From positions 218,773-282,772 of the forward strand of contig JALSQX010000053.1 in NCBI GenBank assembly GCA_026985075.1: DNA of 64,000 bases, given 5' to 3'. How positions within the stretch are numbered: position 1 is the stretch's first letter; each line of letters starts with the position of its first letter. Of this stretch, positions 28,701 to 38,200 are shown piece after piece. The translations under genes were made by a program, and so were the position numbers. The DNA comes from Blastocatellia bacterium. GTDB taxonomy: Bacteria; Acidobacteriota; Blastocatellia; HR10; J050. Below the pieces are notes generated by a model. The model was not told the DNA's origin and did no database searches. It saw only the letters and a program-made list of their open reading frames with translations.

Positions 28701-30767
28701 GGACTCCCGCAGGAGATGGGCCGACTGAGCGCTCAGCTCGCCCGGTCGGCCGGCTTGGACGTCGCTCAGCCTATCGTAGTGGAAAACTGGTCGGAGATGG
28801 GCGCGGAGGACTCTCTGTCGGCCATGGCTGAGGTCATGGGTCGATACGGCATCCGGGCTTCGATCACGGTGCCCATCCTGGTGGAGAACCAACGCATCGG
28901 CGGGCTCAGCGTCGCCGCGCCAGAACCGCGAAGATGGCATTCCGAAGAGACGACGCTGGTGGAAGCCGTCGGTCGCGAATTGGGGAATGCGGTGGAACGC
29001 ACTCGCCTGTTCGCCAAAACTCGAGAACATGCCACTCTCATGGCTCGATTGCAAGGCATCACCGAGGCGATGACGCAGTTGCACAGCGTCTCGGAAGTCG
29101 TGGAAATCATTGGCCGAGGAGCGATGCGCCTCATCGGCGCCGATCGCGCCGCCGTCTACATTCGGCACTCTGATGACTCCGTCTCCTGCGCCTGGTCTCA
29201 TGGTCTCTCACCGGAATATGTGAAACACGCAATAGCGCGAACGCGCCAGATGCCCGGAAGGCGATTTCTGGAGAGTGCGCCTTCCAATGCTGGACCCGGA
29301 CCCATTCTCATTTCCGACATCGAGCAACTCCCGGCCGAGTCGCCAGTCTACAAATTAGCTTCATCGGAAGGATACAGGGCGGTGAGCCTCTGGCCTCTCG
29401 TTTATGAGCGGCGCGTCATAGCGGCGGTGACGTGCTACTACGACGCGCCGCGCACCTGGTCTGAGGTAGAACGGGAAGTCATGAACGCGTTCTGCCGTCA
29501 GGCGGCGGTGGCTATGGAAAATGCGCGCCTCTTCCAGGAAACGCAACAAGCTTACGAAGAACTGAGGCGCACGCAACAACAACTCCTTCAGGCGCAGAAG
29601 ATGGAAGCTATCGGTCAATTGGCCGCCGGCGTCGCTCATGACTTCAACAACCAATTGACGGCCATCCAAGGGTATGCCGAGTTGATGCTTCTCGCCGTAC
29701 CGGAAGATTCTCCCCTGCGCCGCTACATTCACCAACTGTGTCAGGCGACCTCCCGAGCGGCCAGCCTGACGCGTCAACTGCTCTTGTTCAGTCGCCGGGA
29801 ACCGATGAACATGGTCCCCGTGGATCTGAATTATCAGATCAGGGAGCTCCAAAAGATGCTGGGGCGGCTCATCGGTGAGGACATCGAGATTGAGCTGGCG
29901 CTGGCCGATGATCTCTGGACGGTGAAGGCCGATCCGGGCAACATTGATCAAGTGATCACCAATCTGGTCGTCAACGCCCGCGATGCTATGCCCCGAGGCG
30001 GGCTGTTGAGGATAGGGACGGAAAACGTCATCATCGATGAAGCCTATTGCCGTCACAATCCGGAAGCCCGCTCCGGTCAATACGTTTGCTTGACTGTGGC
30101 TGATACGGGCGTGGGTATGGACCAGCGAACGATGGCCCGAATATTCGAGCCCTTCTTCACTACCAAGGAGGTCGGGAAAGGGACGGGCCTTGGCCTCTCG
30201 GTCGTTTACGGGATTGTCAAGGCTCACGACGGATGGATTACCGTGGAGAGTCAGCCCGGTCAGGGAAGTCAATTTCGCGTCTACTTGCCGGCGGTGACTC
30301 ATGAAGCCAAAATCGAAGCGGCCGAAGAGCGGATTTCCATTCCAGATCACTACCGGGGCCATGGGGAACGGATTCTGCTCGTCGAAGATGCATCCGACGT
30401 CAGAGAAATCACCGAGAGCATCCTGCGGGAATCCAACTACACGGTCTATGCGTGCGGTACGGTAGCCGAAGCGATCGAGATTTTCCAACGCGAGCGGCCG
30501 GATTTGGTGTTGAGCGACGTCGTCCTGCCGGATGGCCGGGGCGTGGATCTGGTGTGTCACCTCAAGGAGCGAGAGCCCGCTCTCTCGGTGATGCTGATGA
30601 GCGGCTATACCGATGATCGCAGCGAGTGGGAGCGCATCCGTGAAAGGAAGCTCCCTTTTCTTCGCAAGCCTTACAAGATCGGCGACCTGCTGAAGATCAT
30701 CCATGACGTCCTCACTCCCAAGGCTCACCCAGAAACCTCCGGAGGAGATTCTCGGCAGGAGCAGTAG
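25749..30767 (+). CDS. Giant hybrid histidine kinase: degenerate KaiC-like domain, six GAF domains, kinase, receiver
   Basis: This is a 1672-residue protein from ATG 25,749; a TTG three codons earlier is an alternative. Residues 1-215 resemble a KaiC/RecA domain (STGIPDLDDLLGGVQSGDTLVF). The Walker A glycine-lysine loop is absent: FHAARVELYR stands at residues 28-37. Six GAF domains follow at about 245-420, 430-590, 595-765, 770-930, 935-1095 and 1100-1265. Then come HisKA with phospho-acceptor H1297 (GVAHDFNN), HATPase_c (NLVVNARDAM, DTGVGM, GKGTGLGLS) and a receiver with D1590 (DLVLSDVVLPDG). There is no transmembrane helix, so it is cytosolic. It likely senses small ligands or redox. GAF3 and GAF5 are close to two GAF domains of the kinase at 35,292-39,920. 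Confidence 0.9.
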   Translation: MSTVRLSTGIPDLDDLLGGVQSGDTLVFHAARVELYRPFAKAVSAWCRQHNRRLICIRTDDRLNDIFDEWPEEDVFNLTARRPSMEQFLNEFETYAQQRSGAFFICDNLTALHALLGDETDFRRCFQRMCAALTRLEAVSYWLLLKGAHPPETVAVVRHMARVFIDLIESDGETLLWPLKLSGRYSSRMLMPHRIVEDSGMLRLSLSHKERTPFTTLLQEKGAELAETLEHLAATQDELTHQTRMLSALLKTLQTVSTTLGQVLDEETLLTETLRLCDEQLELGCGWVYRLDSEDRFSLVAAHGLPPALEADDRAALRWTPCRCQRMLLDGELTEAINIVECERLERAQGDKRGYQYHASIPIRTGERIWGLLNLAYRPGRQLGPEELRSLTSLGSLLGAALERAHAYRRTQQQATELAARQRVTQSILQAVDLEDRLGIALREILALIDERSRRGIERQAAGEPKAESATVRGAIYLVEGDRLVLRIQEGFSENFLALARDLPLEACSWVHTTTTAHVPWEGSDPITQALRREAVTDWISLPLTVEERLEGIILLADRRAVTLDPDALRAMKALANQVAVVLHNARLYAQSQERLARLTTLREIDRAIAAQLSLEEVISVLLERVHPHVRADAVGLSLIDWERRRTTLTRLHLPEGVSIEGEAFALSDSLLEWLAVRRQPVLIYDLLADPRVRGHREIIRRHNLKSYLGVPLVVRDQAIGVLHVFTVEPHVFTSEEIDFFTTLAGQAAISIQNARMYEAAVRRGEALEALAQSTLSLAQAKPDLQVIRRLLENLCRTIRAPWGIWLTYSPHQRRLEPEALIGFSPETHPLLRSRLRMHLSDPWAPAVSATEGRAVYLRQVRGSPLWMEFDPRFRCAYCTPLTYSSRLYGVFVLLADKEDAFDAEQRSLADMFATYAATGLDNARLLQEIRHQAIQMEALNAIIAAAVTAQDLPHLLKTALDHTLQALDLDMGAIWIGNESVIQGLPQEMGRLSAQLARSAGLDVAQPIVVENWSEMGAEDSLSAMAEVMGRYGIRASITVPILVENQRIGGLSVAAPEPRRWHSEETTLVEAVGRELGNAVERTRLFAKTREHATLMARLQGITEAMTQLHSVSEVVEIIGRGAMRLIGADRAAVYIRHSDDSVSCAWSHGLSPEYVKHAIARTRQMPGRRFLESAPSNAGPGPILISDIEQLPAESPVYKLASSEGYRAVSLWPLVYERRVIAAVTCYYDAPRTWSEVEREVMNAFCRQAAVAMENARLFQETQQAYEELRRTQQQLLQAQKMEAIGQLAAGVAHDFNNQLTAIQGYAELMLLAVPEDSPLRRYIHQLCQATSRAASLTRQLLLFSRREPMNMVPVDLNYQIRELQKMLGRLIGEDIEIELALADDLWTVKADPGNIDQVITNLVVNARDAMPRGGLLRIGTENVIIDEAYCRHNPEARSGQYVCLTVADTGVGMDQRTMARIFEPFFTTKEVGKGTGLGLSVVYGIVKAHDGWITVESQPGQGSQFRVYLPAVTHEAKIEAAEERISIPDHYRGHGERILLVEDASDVREITESILRESNYTVYACGTVAEAIEIFQRERPDLVLSDVVLPDGRGVDLVCHLKEREPALSVMLMSGYTDDRSEWERIRERKLPFLRKPYKIGDLLKIIHDVLTPKAHPETSGGDSRQEQ

Positions 30768-30943
30768 ATGGCCTGGAGTCGCTGGCTCCTTTCAAGAACG
30801 CTCCTCACCAGAAAAGAGGTCACGCGACCGATCGCTCGCTCACGCGAGGACTGTGAGGATGACCCGGCGTCGCCATGAGCGTGGTATCGGGTTATAGCTC
30901 GATGCGCTTTTGAGACTTTCGCCTCTCGGCTACGTGGCCACCC

Positions 30944-30972
30944 TTGTCGTTCACGTTTGACTGATGTATAGT
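30944..30972 (+). promoter_or_regulatory. Probable promoter of the PEGA gene
   Basis: TTGTCG (30,944-30,949), 17 bases and TATAGT (30,967-30,972). The -10 is good and the -35 moderate. Confidence 0.5.
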
Positions 30973-30998
30973 TGTAGGAGGAATTGGCCAGGAGATGG

Positions 30999-31580
30999 AT
31001 GATGCAGCGTCACCGATGGCGTCAACTCAGCTATAGGCGACTCACCCGGGTGAGTATGATCCTGGGCGGCACTCTTCTGTTGATCGCGGGCGGCATCATC
31101 ACGCTCACGCTTCATCGACAGCATGTGGTCATTGTGGACATTGCCACCGATCCTCCCGATGCCGTGGTGGAGATTGATGGGCTCACGATTGGTCGAACGC
31201 CCCTGCGTATGCTGCTCCCCGAAGGACCACACCAGTTGGTCATCTCCCGGGAAGGATTCAAGGTCATCGATCGAAAGATCTACGCCGACCCATCGGCCCC
31301 ACCGAAGAATAATCGGTACGCCTTCGGTCTCATCCCGACGGGAGAGACGCTCTCGGCGGCAGAGAAATCGCGGCGCATTGAATCACTCCAGCGGCGCGCC
31401 GAGGAAGCCTTCAAGCGAGGCGATTACGTGGCCCCGGAGCACGACAATGCCTGGTATTACCTGAACAAACTCCAGGAACTCGATCCAACCAATCCTTTCA
31501 TCATGGAGATGCGTCAGCGCATTCGTCGCGTCCTCAAACAGCAGGCCGAAATGACCCGCCCGCACAACGATCTAGCCTAG
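30999..31580 (+). CDS. PEGA-domain membrane protein
   Basis: This is a 193-residue protein from ATG 30,999 (AGGAG just upstream); TTG 30,984 is less likely. One transmembrane helix (VSMILGGTLLLIAGGIITLTL) is followed by a PEGA beta-domain (VVIVDIATDPPDAVVEIDGLTIGRTPLRMLLPEGPHQLVISREGFKVIDRKI). The C-terminal part is helical and TPR-like (RIESLQRRAEEAFKRGDYV...NAWYYLNKLQELDPTNPFIMEMRQRIRRVL). PEGA domains are thought to bind cell-surface components or act in S-layer and signalling proteins. The function here is unknown. It lies 231 bases after the giant kinase and has its own promoter. Confidence 0.78.
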   Translation: MMQRHRWRQLSYRRLTRVSMILGGTLLLIAGGIITLTLHRQHVVIVDIATDPPDAVVEIDGLTIGRTPLRMLLPEGPHQLVISREGFKVIDRKIYADPSAPPKNNRYAFGLIPTGETLSAAEKSRRIESLQRRAEEAFKRGDYVAPEHDNAWYYLNKLQELDPTNPFIMEMRQRIRRVLKQQAEMTRPHNDLA

Positions 31581-31779
31581 AGAAGAGCGCGCGCTCCGTC
31601 GGATCGACGAAAGCTTCCAGAGCATCGTCTCCATCCTCATGACGAAAAGAGGTTCGCCCCGAGGTGACTCATTGCTCCCATTCCGCGCCACCGGTAGCGC
31701 TTTGGATTCAAAGCATAATCGATACCTGCGAAAAGTGTGGCGCCAACGTGCACACCCGGTGTAGATCGCGCGCCACGGG

Positions 31780-32800
31780 CGACTCCGGGGATCATTACGC
31801 TCCTCGCTGTGAGCGTGAACTCTGACTCCTCCCCGCCGACCGAACCAGGGAGCATCTCCGGGAAAGGGATAAGCCGCGCCACTAGCTGACCATGCGAACC
31901 CTCCCCGCAGCCCAGCCCCGGGGCTTCCTCGAAGTGGAAGAAGAGGCCTCCGGACTAGCCAACTACTGACCCCTCCCCGCAGCCCAGCCCCGGGGCTTCC
32001 CTTCAAGCCCCGACGCTCGCCTCCGGGGATCGTTACTTCCCTGCTACTTAAGCTCACAATTGACTCCTCCCCGCGGTCCAGCCGCGGGGCTTCCCTCGTG
32101 GGGGAAGAGGCGTCGTGAACTAGCTCACAATTGACTCCTCCCCGCAGACGAGCTGCGGGGCTTCCCCAGGGGAGTGAAAAACGTCGTGAACTAGCTCGCA
32201 ACATGAACCTCCCCGCAGACGAGCTGCGGGGCTTCCCCAGGGGAGTGAAAAACGCCCTGAACTAGCTCCCAATTGACTCCTCCCCGCAGCCTAGCCCCGG
32301 GGCTTCCCCAGGAGGAGGGGGGCTGTCGTGAACTAGCTCGCAACATGAACCTCCCCGCAGCCCAGCCCCGGGGCTTCCCTTCAAGCCCCGAAGCTCGCCT
32401 CCGGGGTCCCTGACTTGCCCGCTAGTCAATGCCGCATCCCCCTCTCCTTGAATGCCCCGAAGCTCGCCTCCGGGGATCGTTACTTCCCTGCTACTTAAGC
32501 TCGCCACTGACCCCTCCCCGCAGCCCAGCCCCGGGGCTTCCCTCGTGGGGGAAGAGGCGTCGTGAACTAGCTCACAATTGACTCCTCCCCGCGGACAAGC
32601 CGCGGGGCTTCTCCAGGGGAGCTGTCGTGAACTAGCTCGCAACATGAACCTCCCCGCAGCCCAGCCCCGGGGCTTCCCTTCAAGCCCCGACGCTCGCCTC
32701 CGGGGTCTTTGATATTGTCAGCTAGTTGACGCGACCGTCGCCCCACTCGTGAAACCCCCGGAGCTCGCCTCCGGGGATCGTTATGTTTCTCGCTATGAGA
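31780..32800 (+). repeat. Composite hairpin repeat block 3 (largest array)
   Basis: About 1 kb carries some 15-20 hairpins. Type A is CCCCGC-xx-5-base loop-xx-GCGGGG (for example CCCCGCGGTCCAGCCGCGGGG near 32,070 and CCCCGCAGACGAGCTGCGGGG near 32,145 and 32,213). It is followed by CTTCCC and preceded by TGAACTAGCTCxCAA. Type B is CCCCGA-x-GCTCGCCTCCGGGG near 32,007, 32,385, 32,456 and 32,687. Units of roughly 65-75 bases recur but never identically, unlike CRISPR. It lies between convergent genes; nothing else is visible from 31,581 to 32,999. Confidence 0.82.
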
Positions 32801-32999
32801 AGAGAACCGGCACTCTCGACCATAGGCCCTCAGGCGATGACATTGCTCCACTTCCCGCTCGCTCCCCTCGGCAAACAGTGGTCGCATGAGAATGACCGGC
32901 GTCCGGCATGATCCCACCCCGATCGATCTTCATCCCAGAGCGAGGATAGCGACAATCACCGTGATCACGACCGAGGAAGCCTTCCACCCGCGAAGATGA

Positions 33000-34064
33000 T
33001 CACCGGGGTGACTGTTCGGCGACCCGGGCTTTGAGTCGTTGCAGATGTTGCCGAACCTGTTCGGCATTCTCCGCATTGGGCGCCTCCTTGAGATAAGCTT
33101 CGGCCTGCGCCACCGCCCGTTCCAGTTGGCCGCGACGAATGTAAAGGTTGGCCAAGTAGAGCCGTGCCATCGTCGCCTGAGGAGGATGACTCATCCGCAA
33201 CGCTTTCTCCAGCTCTTGTTCGGCCAAGGCCTCATTCTGGTTTGCCTTGACCAGACCCACGCCCAGCCAGAGATGACCTCGCCAATCGGAAGGATCAAGC
33301 GTGACGGCTCGCTTCAACGTCTCGACGGCGCGCTCATACGCTCCCTGCTGAATCTGCACGTAGCCCAAGCTCAGATGGGGGTGAAACACCCGAGGGGCGA
33401 TCTGAATGGCCTTCTGAAATGATTCTTCGGCGTCGGCCCACTGCTTCAACATGAGGTAGGTGAGACCCAATTGTTGGTGAGCCTGAAAGTAATCCTCGTA
33501 TCGCTCGACGGCTTGCTGAAGATATTCGATGGCCTGCTGGTAGTGTTTCTTCTTGAAGGCCTTCATCCCGCGCCGGTACGCTCGCCGCGCCGTCCGGGGA
33601 ACATCTCGATCGAGTTCGGCGACCGAGACGACGCCCGGGCGCGGTTGACCGACGTTCTGCTCCTTCTTGGGATGAAGGACGATCATGCGAAAAACGACAA
33701 AGGAAGCCCCGCCAAAAAGGACCGGCACCACGGTGGTCTCGTACTCATCGCTCTCCCACACCACCAGTTCGTAATCCTCGTTGGGCGGAACCCGGAAGAC
33801 GAAGTTTCCCGCCGAATCGGTATATACATCCCGAACCACGCCACCCCTGGTGAGGCGCAGCGTGACGCGAATGCGCCGATCCACCGGTCGTCCATCGGGA
33901 TAATAGACCTTCCCCCGAATGGTCAGGAGCGTCGAGGTCTTCGGCGGACCGGGTAGAGGGATCGATTCGCGCGGCGGACGCCGTGGCGGCCTCTGTGGCT
34001 GCTGGGCCATGATGGTATGACTCATGGCCAGCGAGAAGACAAAAAGCCAACCCCAAACTCTCAT
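33000..34064 (-). CDS. Secreted TPR protein with carboxypeptidase-regulatory-like domain
   Basis: This is a 354-residue protein. The signal peptide is MRVWGWLFVFSLAMSHTIMAQ, and the start ATG has a GAGGAGG site. A proline-rich linker precedes a CarboxypepD_reg-like fold (TLLTIRGKVYYPDGRPVDRRIRVTLRL...TDSAGNFVFRVPPNEDYELVV). Residues about 165-345 hold five TPR units (AIEYLQQAVERYEDYFQAHQQLGLTYL, EESFQKAIQIAPRVFHPHLSLGYV and so on). It presumably acts as a periplasmic or outer-membrane scaffold for protein interaction. It is the last gene of an HU-HIT-TPR operon, 48 bases after the HIT gene. The partner is unknown. Confidence 0.82.
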   Translation of the reverse strand: MRVWGWLFVFSLAMSHTIMAQQPQRPPRRPPRESIPLPGPPKTSTLLTIRGKVYYPDGRPVDRRIRVTLRLTRGGVVRDVYTDSAGNFVFRVPPNEDYELVVWESDEYETTVVPVLFGGASFVVFRMIVLHPKKEQNVGQPRPGVVSVAELDRDVPRTARRAYRRGMKAFKKKHYQQAIEYLQQAVERYEDYFQAHQQLGLTYLMLKQWADAEESFQKAIQIAPRVFHPHLSLGYVQIQQGAYERAVETLKRAVTLDPSDWRGHLWLGVGLVKANQNEALAEQELEKALRMSHPPQATMARLYLANLYIRRGQLERAVAQAEAYLKEAPNAENAEQVRQHLQRLKARVAEQSPR

Positions 34065-34112
34065 GTTCGCCTCCTCTCCCTCACCGGGGGATGAATGGGG
34101 CGAGCGGTTCCA

Positions 34113-34616
34113 TCAGGACGTTGTTTCGTCTGGGTGCGCCCGATCGAATTCTTTCTTGAGCTTGCGATACGTCGTGTGGAGATCTTCGGGCAAAACGCGC
34201 GTTTCGCCGATCACGGTGGTGAAATTGGCATCGCCGAACCAGCGAGGGACCACATGCAGATGGAAGTGCTCCTCCACGCCCGCCCCGGCGGCTCGTCCCA
34301 GATTCATCCCCACATTAAATCCATGAGGGCGATACACTCGGTCCAACACTTTCACGCTCCACTTGGCCAGATCCATCATCTGGTCAGTGATCGCCTTGGG
34401 AGCGTCGGCCAAGGAAGCGAGATGCTCATAAGGGGCGATCATCAAGTGACCGGCCGTATAGGGGAATAAATTCATGATGATGAAATTGTTCTCTCCTCGA
34501 TAGAGGATGAGGGCCTCTTCATCCGAGCGCCGTGGGGCAACGCAGAAGATACATTCGCCCGCCGCGTCCGCCGTTGAGACATACCGATACCGCCAAGGGC
34601 TCCAGACAAAATCCAT
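34113..34616 (-). CDS. HIT-family nucleotide hydrolase or phosphorylase
   Basis: This is a 167-residue protein. The histidine triad is H117-F-H119-L-H121-V-V (EEHFHLHVVPRW), and a CxxC (C22-I-F-C25) near the N-terminus is the zinc site of this branch. FPYTAGHLMIAPYEHLASL is the nucleotide-binding region. Length and the opening SPWRYRYV match the Ap4A phosphorylase-like/HIT group that acts on dinucleoside polyphosphates. The start ATG 34,614-34,616 lies four bases after the HU stop, so translation is coupled. The exact substrate is not evident. Confidence 0.9.
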   Translation of the reverse strand: MDFVWSPWRYRYVSTADAAGECIFCVAPRRSDEEALILYRGENNFIIMNLFPYTAGHLMIAPYEHLASLADAPKAITDQMMDLAKWSVKVLDRVYRPHGFNVGMNLGRAAGAGVEEHFHLHVVPRWFGDANFTTVIGETRVLPEDLHTTYRKLKKEFDRAHPDETTS

Positions 34617-34620
34617 CGCG

Positions 34621-35010
34621 TTATTGATTGATGATCTCCCTCAGCGCCTTACCGGGCTTGAAGTAGGGCGTCCGCTTGGCCGGGATGTCCACCGGCTCTC
34701 CCGTCTTGGGATTCCGCCCCCGCCGCGGGCCACGCTCGCGGAATCGAAACGATCCGAAGCCACGCAATTCAATGGCCTCGCCCCGCTTCAGCGCATCGAC
34801 GATATTCTGAAACACTGTCTCCACAATGACTTGCGCATCTTTCTTGGCCAGATCGGCGGCACGGGCGACCTCCTCGATCAAATCCGCTTTGGTCATTGTC
34901 CGGCGCTTCTTGGCCGCTGGTTCGGATTCCGGCCGAGGCGCTGATTCCGACGTCGTCTCCGGCTCGTTAATGGGCCCACCCATTCCCGGCGTGTGTGCTT
35001 CAAAGTCCAT
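34621..35010 (-). CDS. HU/IHF-family DNA-binding protein with N-terminal acidic extension
   Basis: This is a 129-residue protein. Residues 39-129 are a complete HU domain (MTKADLIEEVARAADLAKKDAQVIVETVFQNIVDALKRGEAIELRGFGSF...GRNPKTGEPVDIPAKRTPYFKPGKALRE). The RNP beta-arm carries the conserved GRNPxTGE. Residues 1-38 are a Glu/Pro/Ser-rich extension ending in KKRRT. I choose ATG 35,008-35,010 because of its GGGAGAAG ribosome site. Starting at the inner ATG (residue 39) would give a normal-length HU, but no ribosome site stands there. The frame is open much further upstream without similarity. HU proteins bend and compact DNA. Confidence 0.88.
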   Translation of the reverse strand: MDFEAHTPGMGGPINEPETTSESAPRPESEPAAKKRRTMTKADLIEEVARAADLAKKDAQVIVETVFQNIVDALKRGEAIELRGFGSFRFRERGPRRGRNPKTGEPVDIPAKRTPYFKPGKALREIINQ

Positions 35011-35084
35011 ATTTTCTTCTCCCTGCAACAGATGGACGTAAGGTACCAAAAATTCCCCACAAAGGCAAGAGGTAAAACGAAGGG

Positions 35085-35185
35085 AGCCAGCCATGTCCCG
35101 GCGAGCCATACCGCAAGGATGAAAATGGACCCGCTGGAGGACGTAGCGCAAGATGTCAGCTCGCGCTCCATTTTCGAGGGAGTGC
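35085..35185 (-). repeat. Dispersed palindromic repeat, family II, copy 3
   Basis: Read on the minus strand, this block runs TCGAAAATGGAGCGCGAGC, TGACATCTTGCGCT, CATTTTCATCC and GTATGGCTCGCC. It aligns over about 100 bases with 8374-8470 on the plus strand. The GCGCxAGCTG/CATCTTGCGC palindrome is imperfect here. It lies between the HU promoter region and the end of the kinase gene. Confidence 0.65.
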
Positions 35186-35291
35186 GGCACAGGCCACCAG
35201 CTCAAATTCCACACGATCCACCCGTCATGGCAGGCACAGGTCCACAGGGCACTCCTGAGAGAAAGCCTGGCGAACGCTCTCCCGGCGCGCT

Positions 35292-38200
35292 TTACTCTGA
35301 CCCGATGAGCCGCCTCATCACCGCCGCTAATTGTGGAAGAGCTACGGGCTTCTGAATCCATTCCACGATCCCTTCCAGCGTTCCCCTCTCCCGTTCTGCC
35401 TTCAGTGGATAACCGCTCATGACGATGATTTTCACCCGAGGATCACGAGCGCGCAGCGCCTTGATCAAGGCCACGCCATCCATCTCCGGCATGACCAGAT
35501 CGGTGATCACGAGGTCGATGTCCGCGTGCCGCCGTTCGTAGACGTTCAACGCTTCTCGCCCGTTCACAGCAGGAAGAACCCGATAGCCGAGATGGGTCAG
35601 GATAGCTTGAATCGCCTCGCGGACTTCCGGCTCATCTTCCACCAGCAGGATCGTCTCTCCTCGACCATGAGGAACGCCCTCGACACGGCTCTCCTCATCC
35701 ACTTCGGCCTCGGCCAGGAGCGCCGGCAGGTAAATGGTGAACGTCGTTCCCCTCCCGACCTGACTGCTCACATCGATGAAGCCTCCATGCTGCGCCACGA
35801 TACCATAGACCTGCGCCAATCCGAGACCGGTCCCCTGGCCGGGTTTCTTGGTGGTGAAGAACGGTTCGAAAATGCGCTCCCGCACATGGTGGGGAATGCC
35901 CATGCCGGTATCCGAGACGCTCAACGCCACCCATCGGCCGGGATGCATCCCCGCGCAGGGCGGCGGCTGATCGGGCTCTACCGCCAGGGTCGTCAATCGA
36001 ACGGTCAATTCTCCTCCTTCGGGCATGGCGTCGCGGGCATTGACGGCCAGATTGGTGATGACTTGCTGCATCTGCGTGGGATCGGCGTTGACCACGTGCT
36101 CGCCAGCCCCGATCTCCAGAGTGAGGCGAACATGCTCTGGAATGGTGCGTTCCAGGAATTTGGTCGTCTCTTTGAGGAAAGGAACCAGATCCAGCGGCCG
36201 CGGTTGACTCACCGATTGGCGACTGAAGTCCAGGATCTGACGGATGAGTTGGGACGCTCGCTGTCCCTGCTTGGTGATGCGGATGAGATGCCCCCGCACG
36301 ACGTCGGGTACGTCGTCTCGCATCTGAATCAACTCGGCAAACCCGATGATTCCCGTCAGCAGGTTATTGAAGTCGTGAGCGATTCCGGCGGCCAATTGAC
36401 CGATGGCGGCCAGCCGCTCCTGCGTCTCGACCCGTTTCTGGACCTCGCGTTCGGCGGTCACCTCCCGGATGAATAAGACCCATCCTGCCAACCGGGCGCC
36501 AGCAGTCATCGGTCGCGCCTCCAGTTCGAAGACGCGAGGCTGCGGTTTCTGCACGCTGATCTCGTGATAGAATCGGCCTTCCGGCGGCGGCTCCAGGAAT
36601 TCTTCGATGGGGCGTCCCACCAGGTGACTGAGCACCATCCCTACGCGCGCGCCGGCCAGAACATCCAAGAACTCCTCGGCCGCCGGATTGGCCTGGAGAA
36701 TGCGACGTTCATCATCGAGCAATACCATTCCCGCCGGCACAGTGTTGAGCACCTGTTGCATCTGTTCGGCCTGTCGTTGCGTTCTGGTCAGCAAGCGCAG
36801 ACGTTCAGCGGCCTCCCCCAACTGCTGACCGATAGAGTCGATCAGGGCGATCTCTTCGGTCGTCCACGCCCGCGGATGGGGAGAGGCGACGCTCAATCCG
36901 CCGATGCGATGTCCCTCGGCCTGAATGGGGACGGTGAGCGAAGCGCGAATGCCGAAGCGCTTCATCAACGGGGCGAGCTGGAGATAGGGAGGGGGCACGC
37001 GCTCAGCCTGCCAATCCTCAATGGCGATGCACTCGGGGATCTCAACGCCAGCCTCCACGGCAGCGTTCAAGCATGCTCCCCCCACTTCCGCGGAGAGCCC
37101 CCGCATCACCCGATGACCGGCCACCCAGATGGCGCCCTGATCGACCTCCAGAACCTGCAACATCCGATCCAAAGAGGTCTCCAGCAACTGCTGCAGATCA
37201 GTCGCTCCGGCGGCCGTGGCAATGATGGCGTTCAACGTCTCCAACTGCGTCGCCCGGGTCTGCAAGGCGTGGAGCAAGCGAGCGCTCTCCAGCGTGGCCC
37301 CGACATAATCGGCGAATACATCGGCCAGCGCGCGTCGCGCCTTGGGGAAGCCCTGCACCTCTTCGGTCAACAAAGCGACCACGCCGAACACGCGCGCGCC
37401 GAATTTCAGCGGCAGGAGATAAGCCGACCGAACGCGAGGAATGATGGTCAGCCAATCGGGCTGATTGTGCGTCTCGGGCACATAGAACGGTTGGCGCTGC
37501 TCGGCCACCCATCCGATCAACCCCCGCCGCTCTCCGAGAGCGAACCTCCACTGTGATCGCATCTCGGCTAGGAGTTCTGGGGGGATCCCGCGGGCCTCGG
37601 CCAGAGTGAGCGTGCGGGTCTTTTCATCATGATGAAAGTAGAGGAGCGACGTGACGCCAGTGCAACGTTCGAGCGTCTCCAACAACAGCGCTCCGGCGTG
37701 CTCGGGGGGACGGAGGGCGATCTCCGGCTGCGCTTCCAGTACGGTCTCCACAGCTTTCGCTCGCTCGATCGCCTCGGCGAAGGCTCGAGCGTTAGCAATG
37801 GCAATGGCGGCCTGGCCGGCGAGCGTGCGGAAGAACTCGATATCCTCATCGGCGAAGACGCGCGGTTGCGTGGTCAGAATGTGAAGAAGGCCAATCGTCT
37901 CATCGTGAACGACCAGTGGCACGCCCAGATACGAGGCCAGACGATTGCGACGAATCAACCGATGATGCGTCTGCACGCGCGGATCTTGCGAGACGTCGTA
38001 GATGATGACCGGCTCCCTCCGTTCCACAAACCAGTGCAACAAGCTCTCGGCCAACGTGAACGCTTCCTCCTCGATGAGCGTCCCATTGGGTAACCGCATG
38101 ATGAACACGCTCGGACGCATGGACTCCTCATCGAGGAGACTGATGGCCACGGCCTCGGCGCCCAGCTCCCGAGGCACCCGCTCCAGGGTGATGCGCAAAA

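Noticed and set aside
31572-32645. Minus-strand open frames over the hairpin array
   Set aside because: Their residues simply translate the repeats (recurring GGSCCELVHDS, SPGAGLRGG). They have no ribosome site and match no family.
31780-32800. CRISPR array
   Set aside because: Repeats are imperfect palindromes with semi-conserved spacers of the same family. There are no constant repeats with unique spacers and no cas genes.
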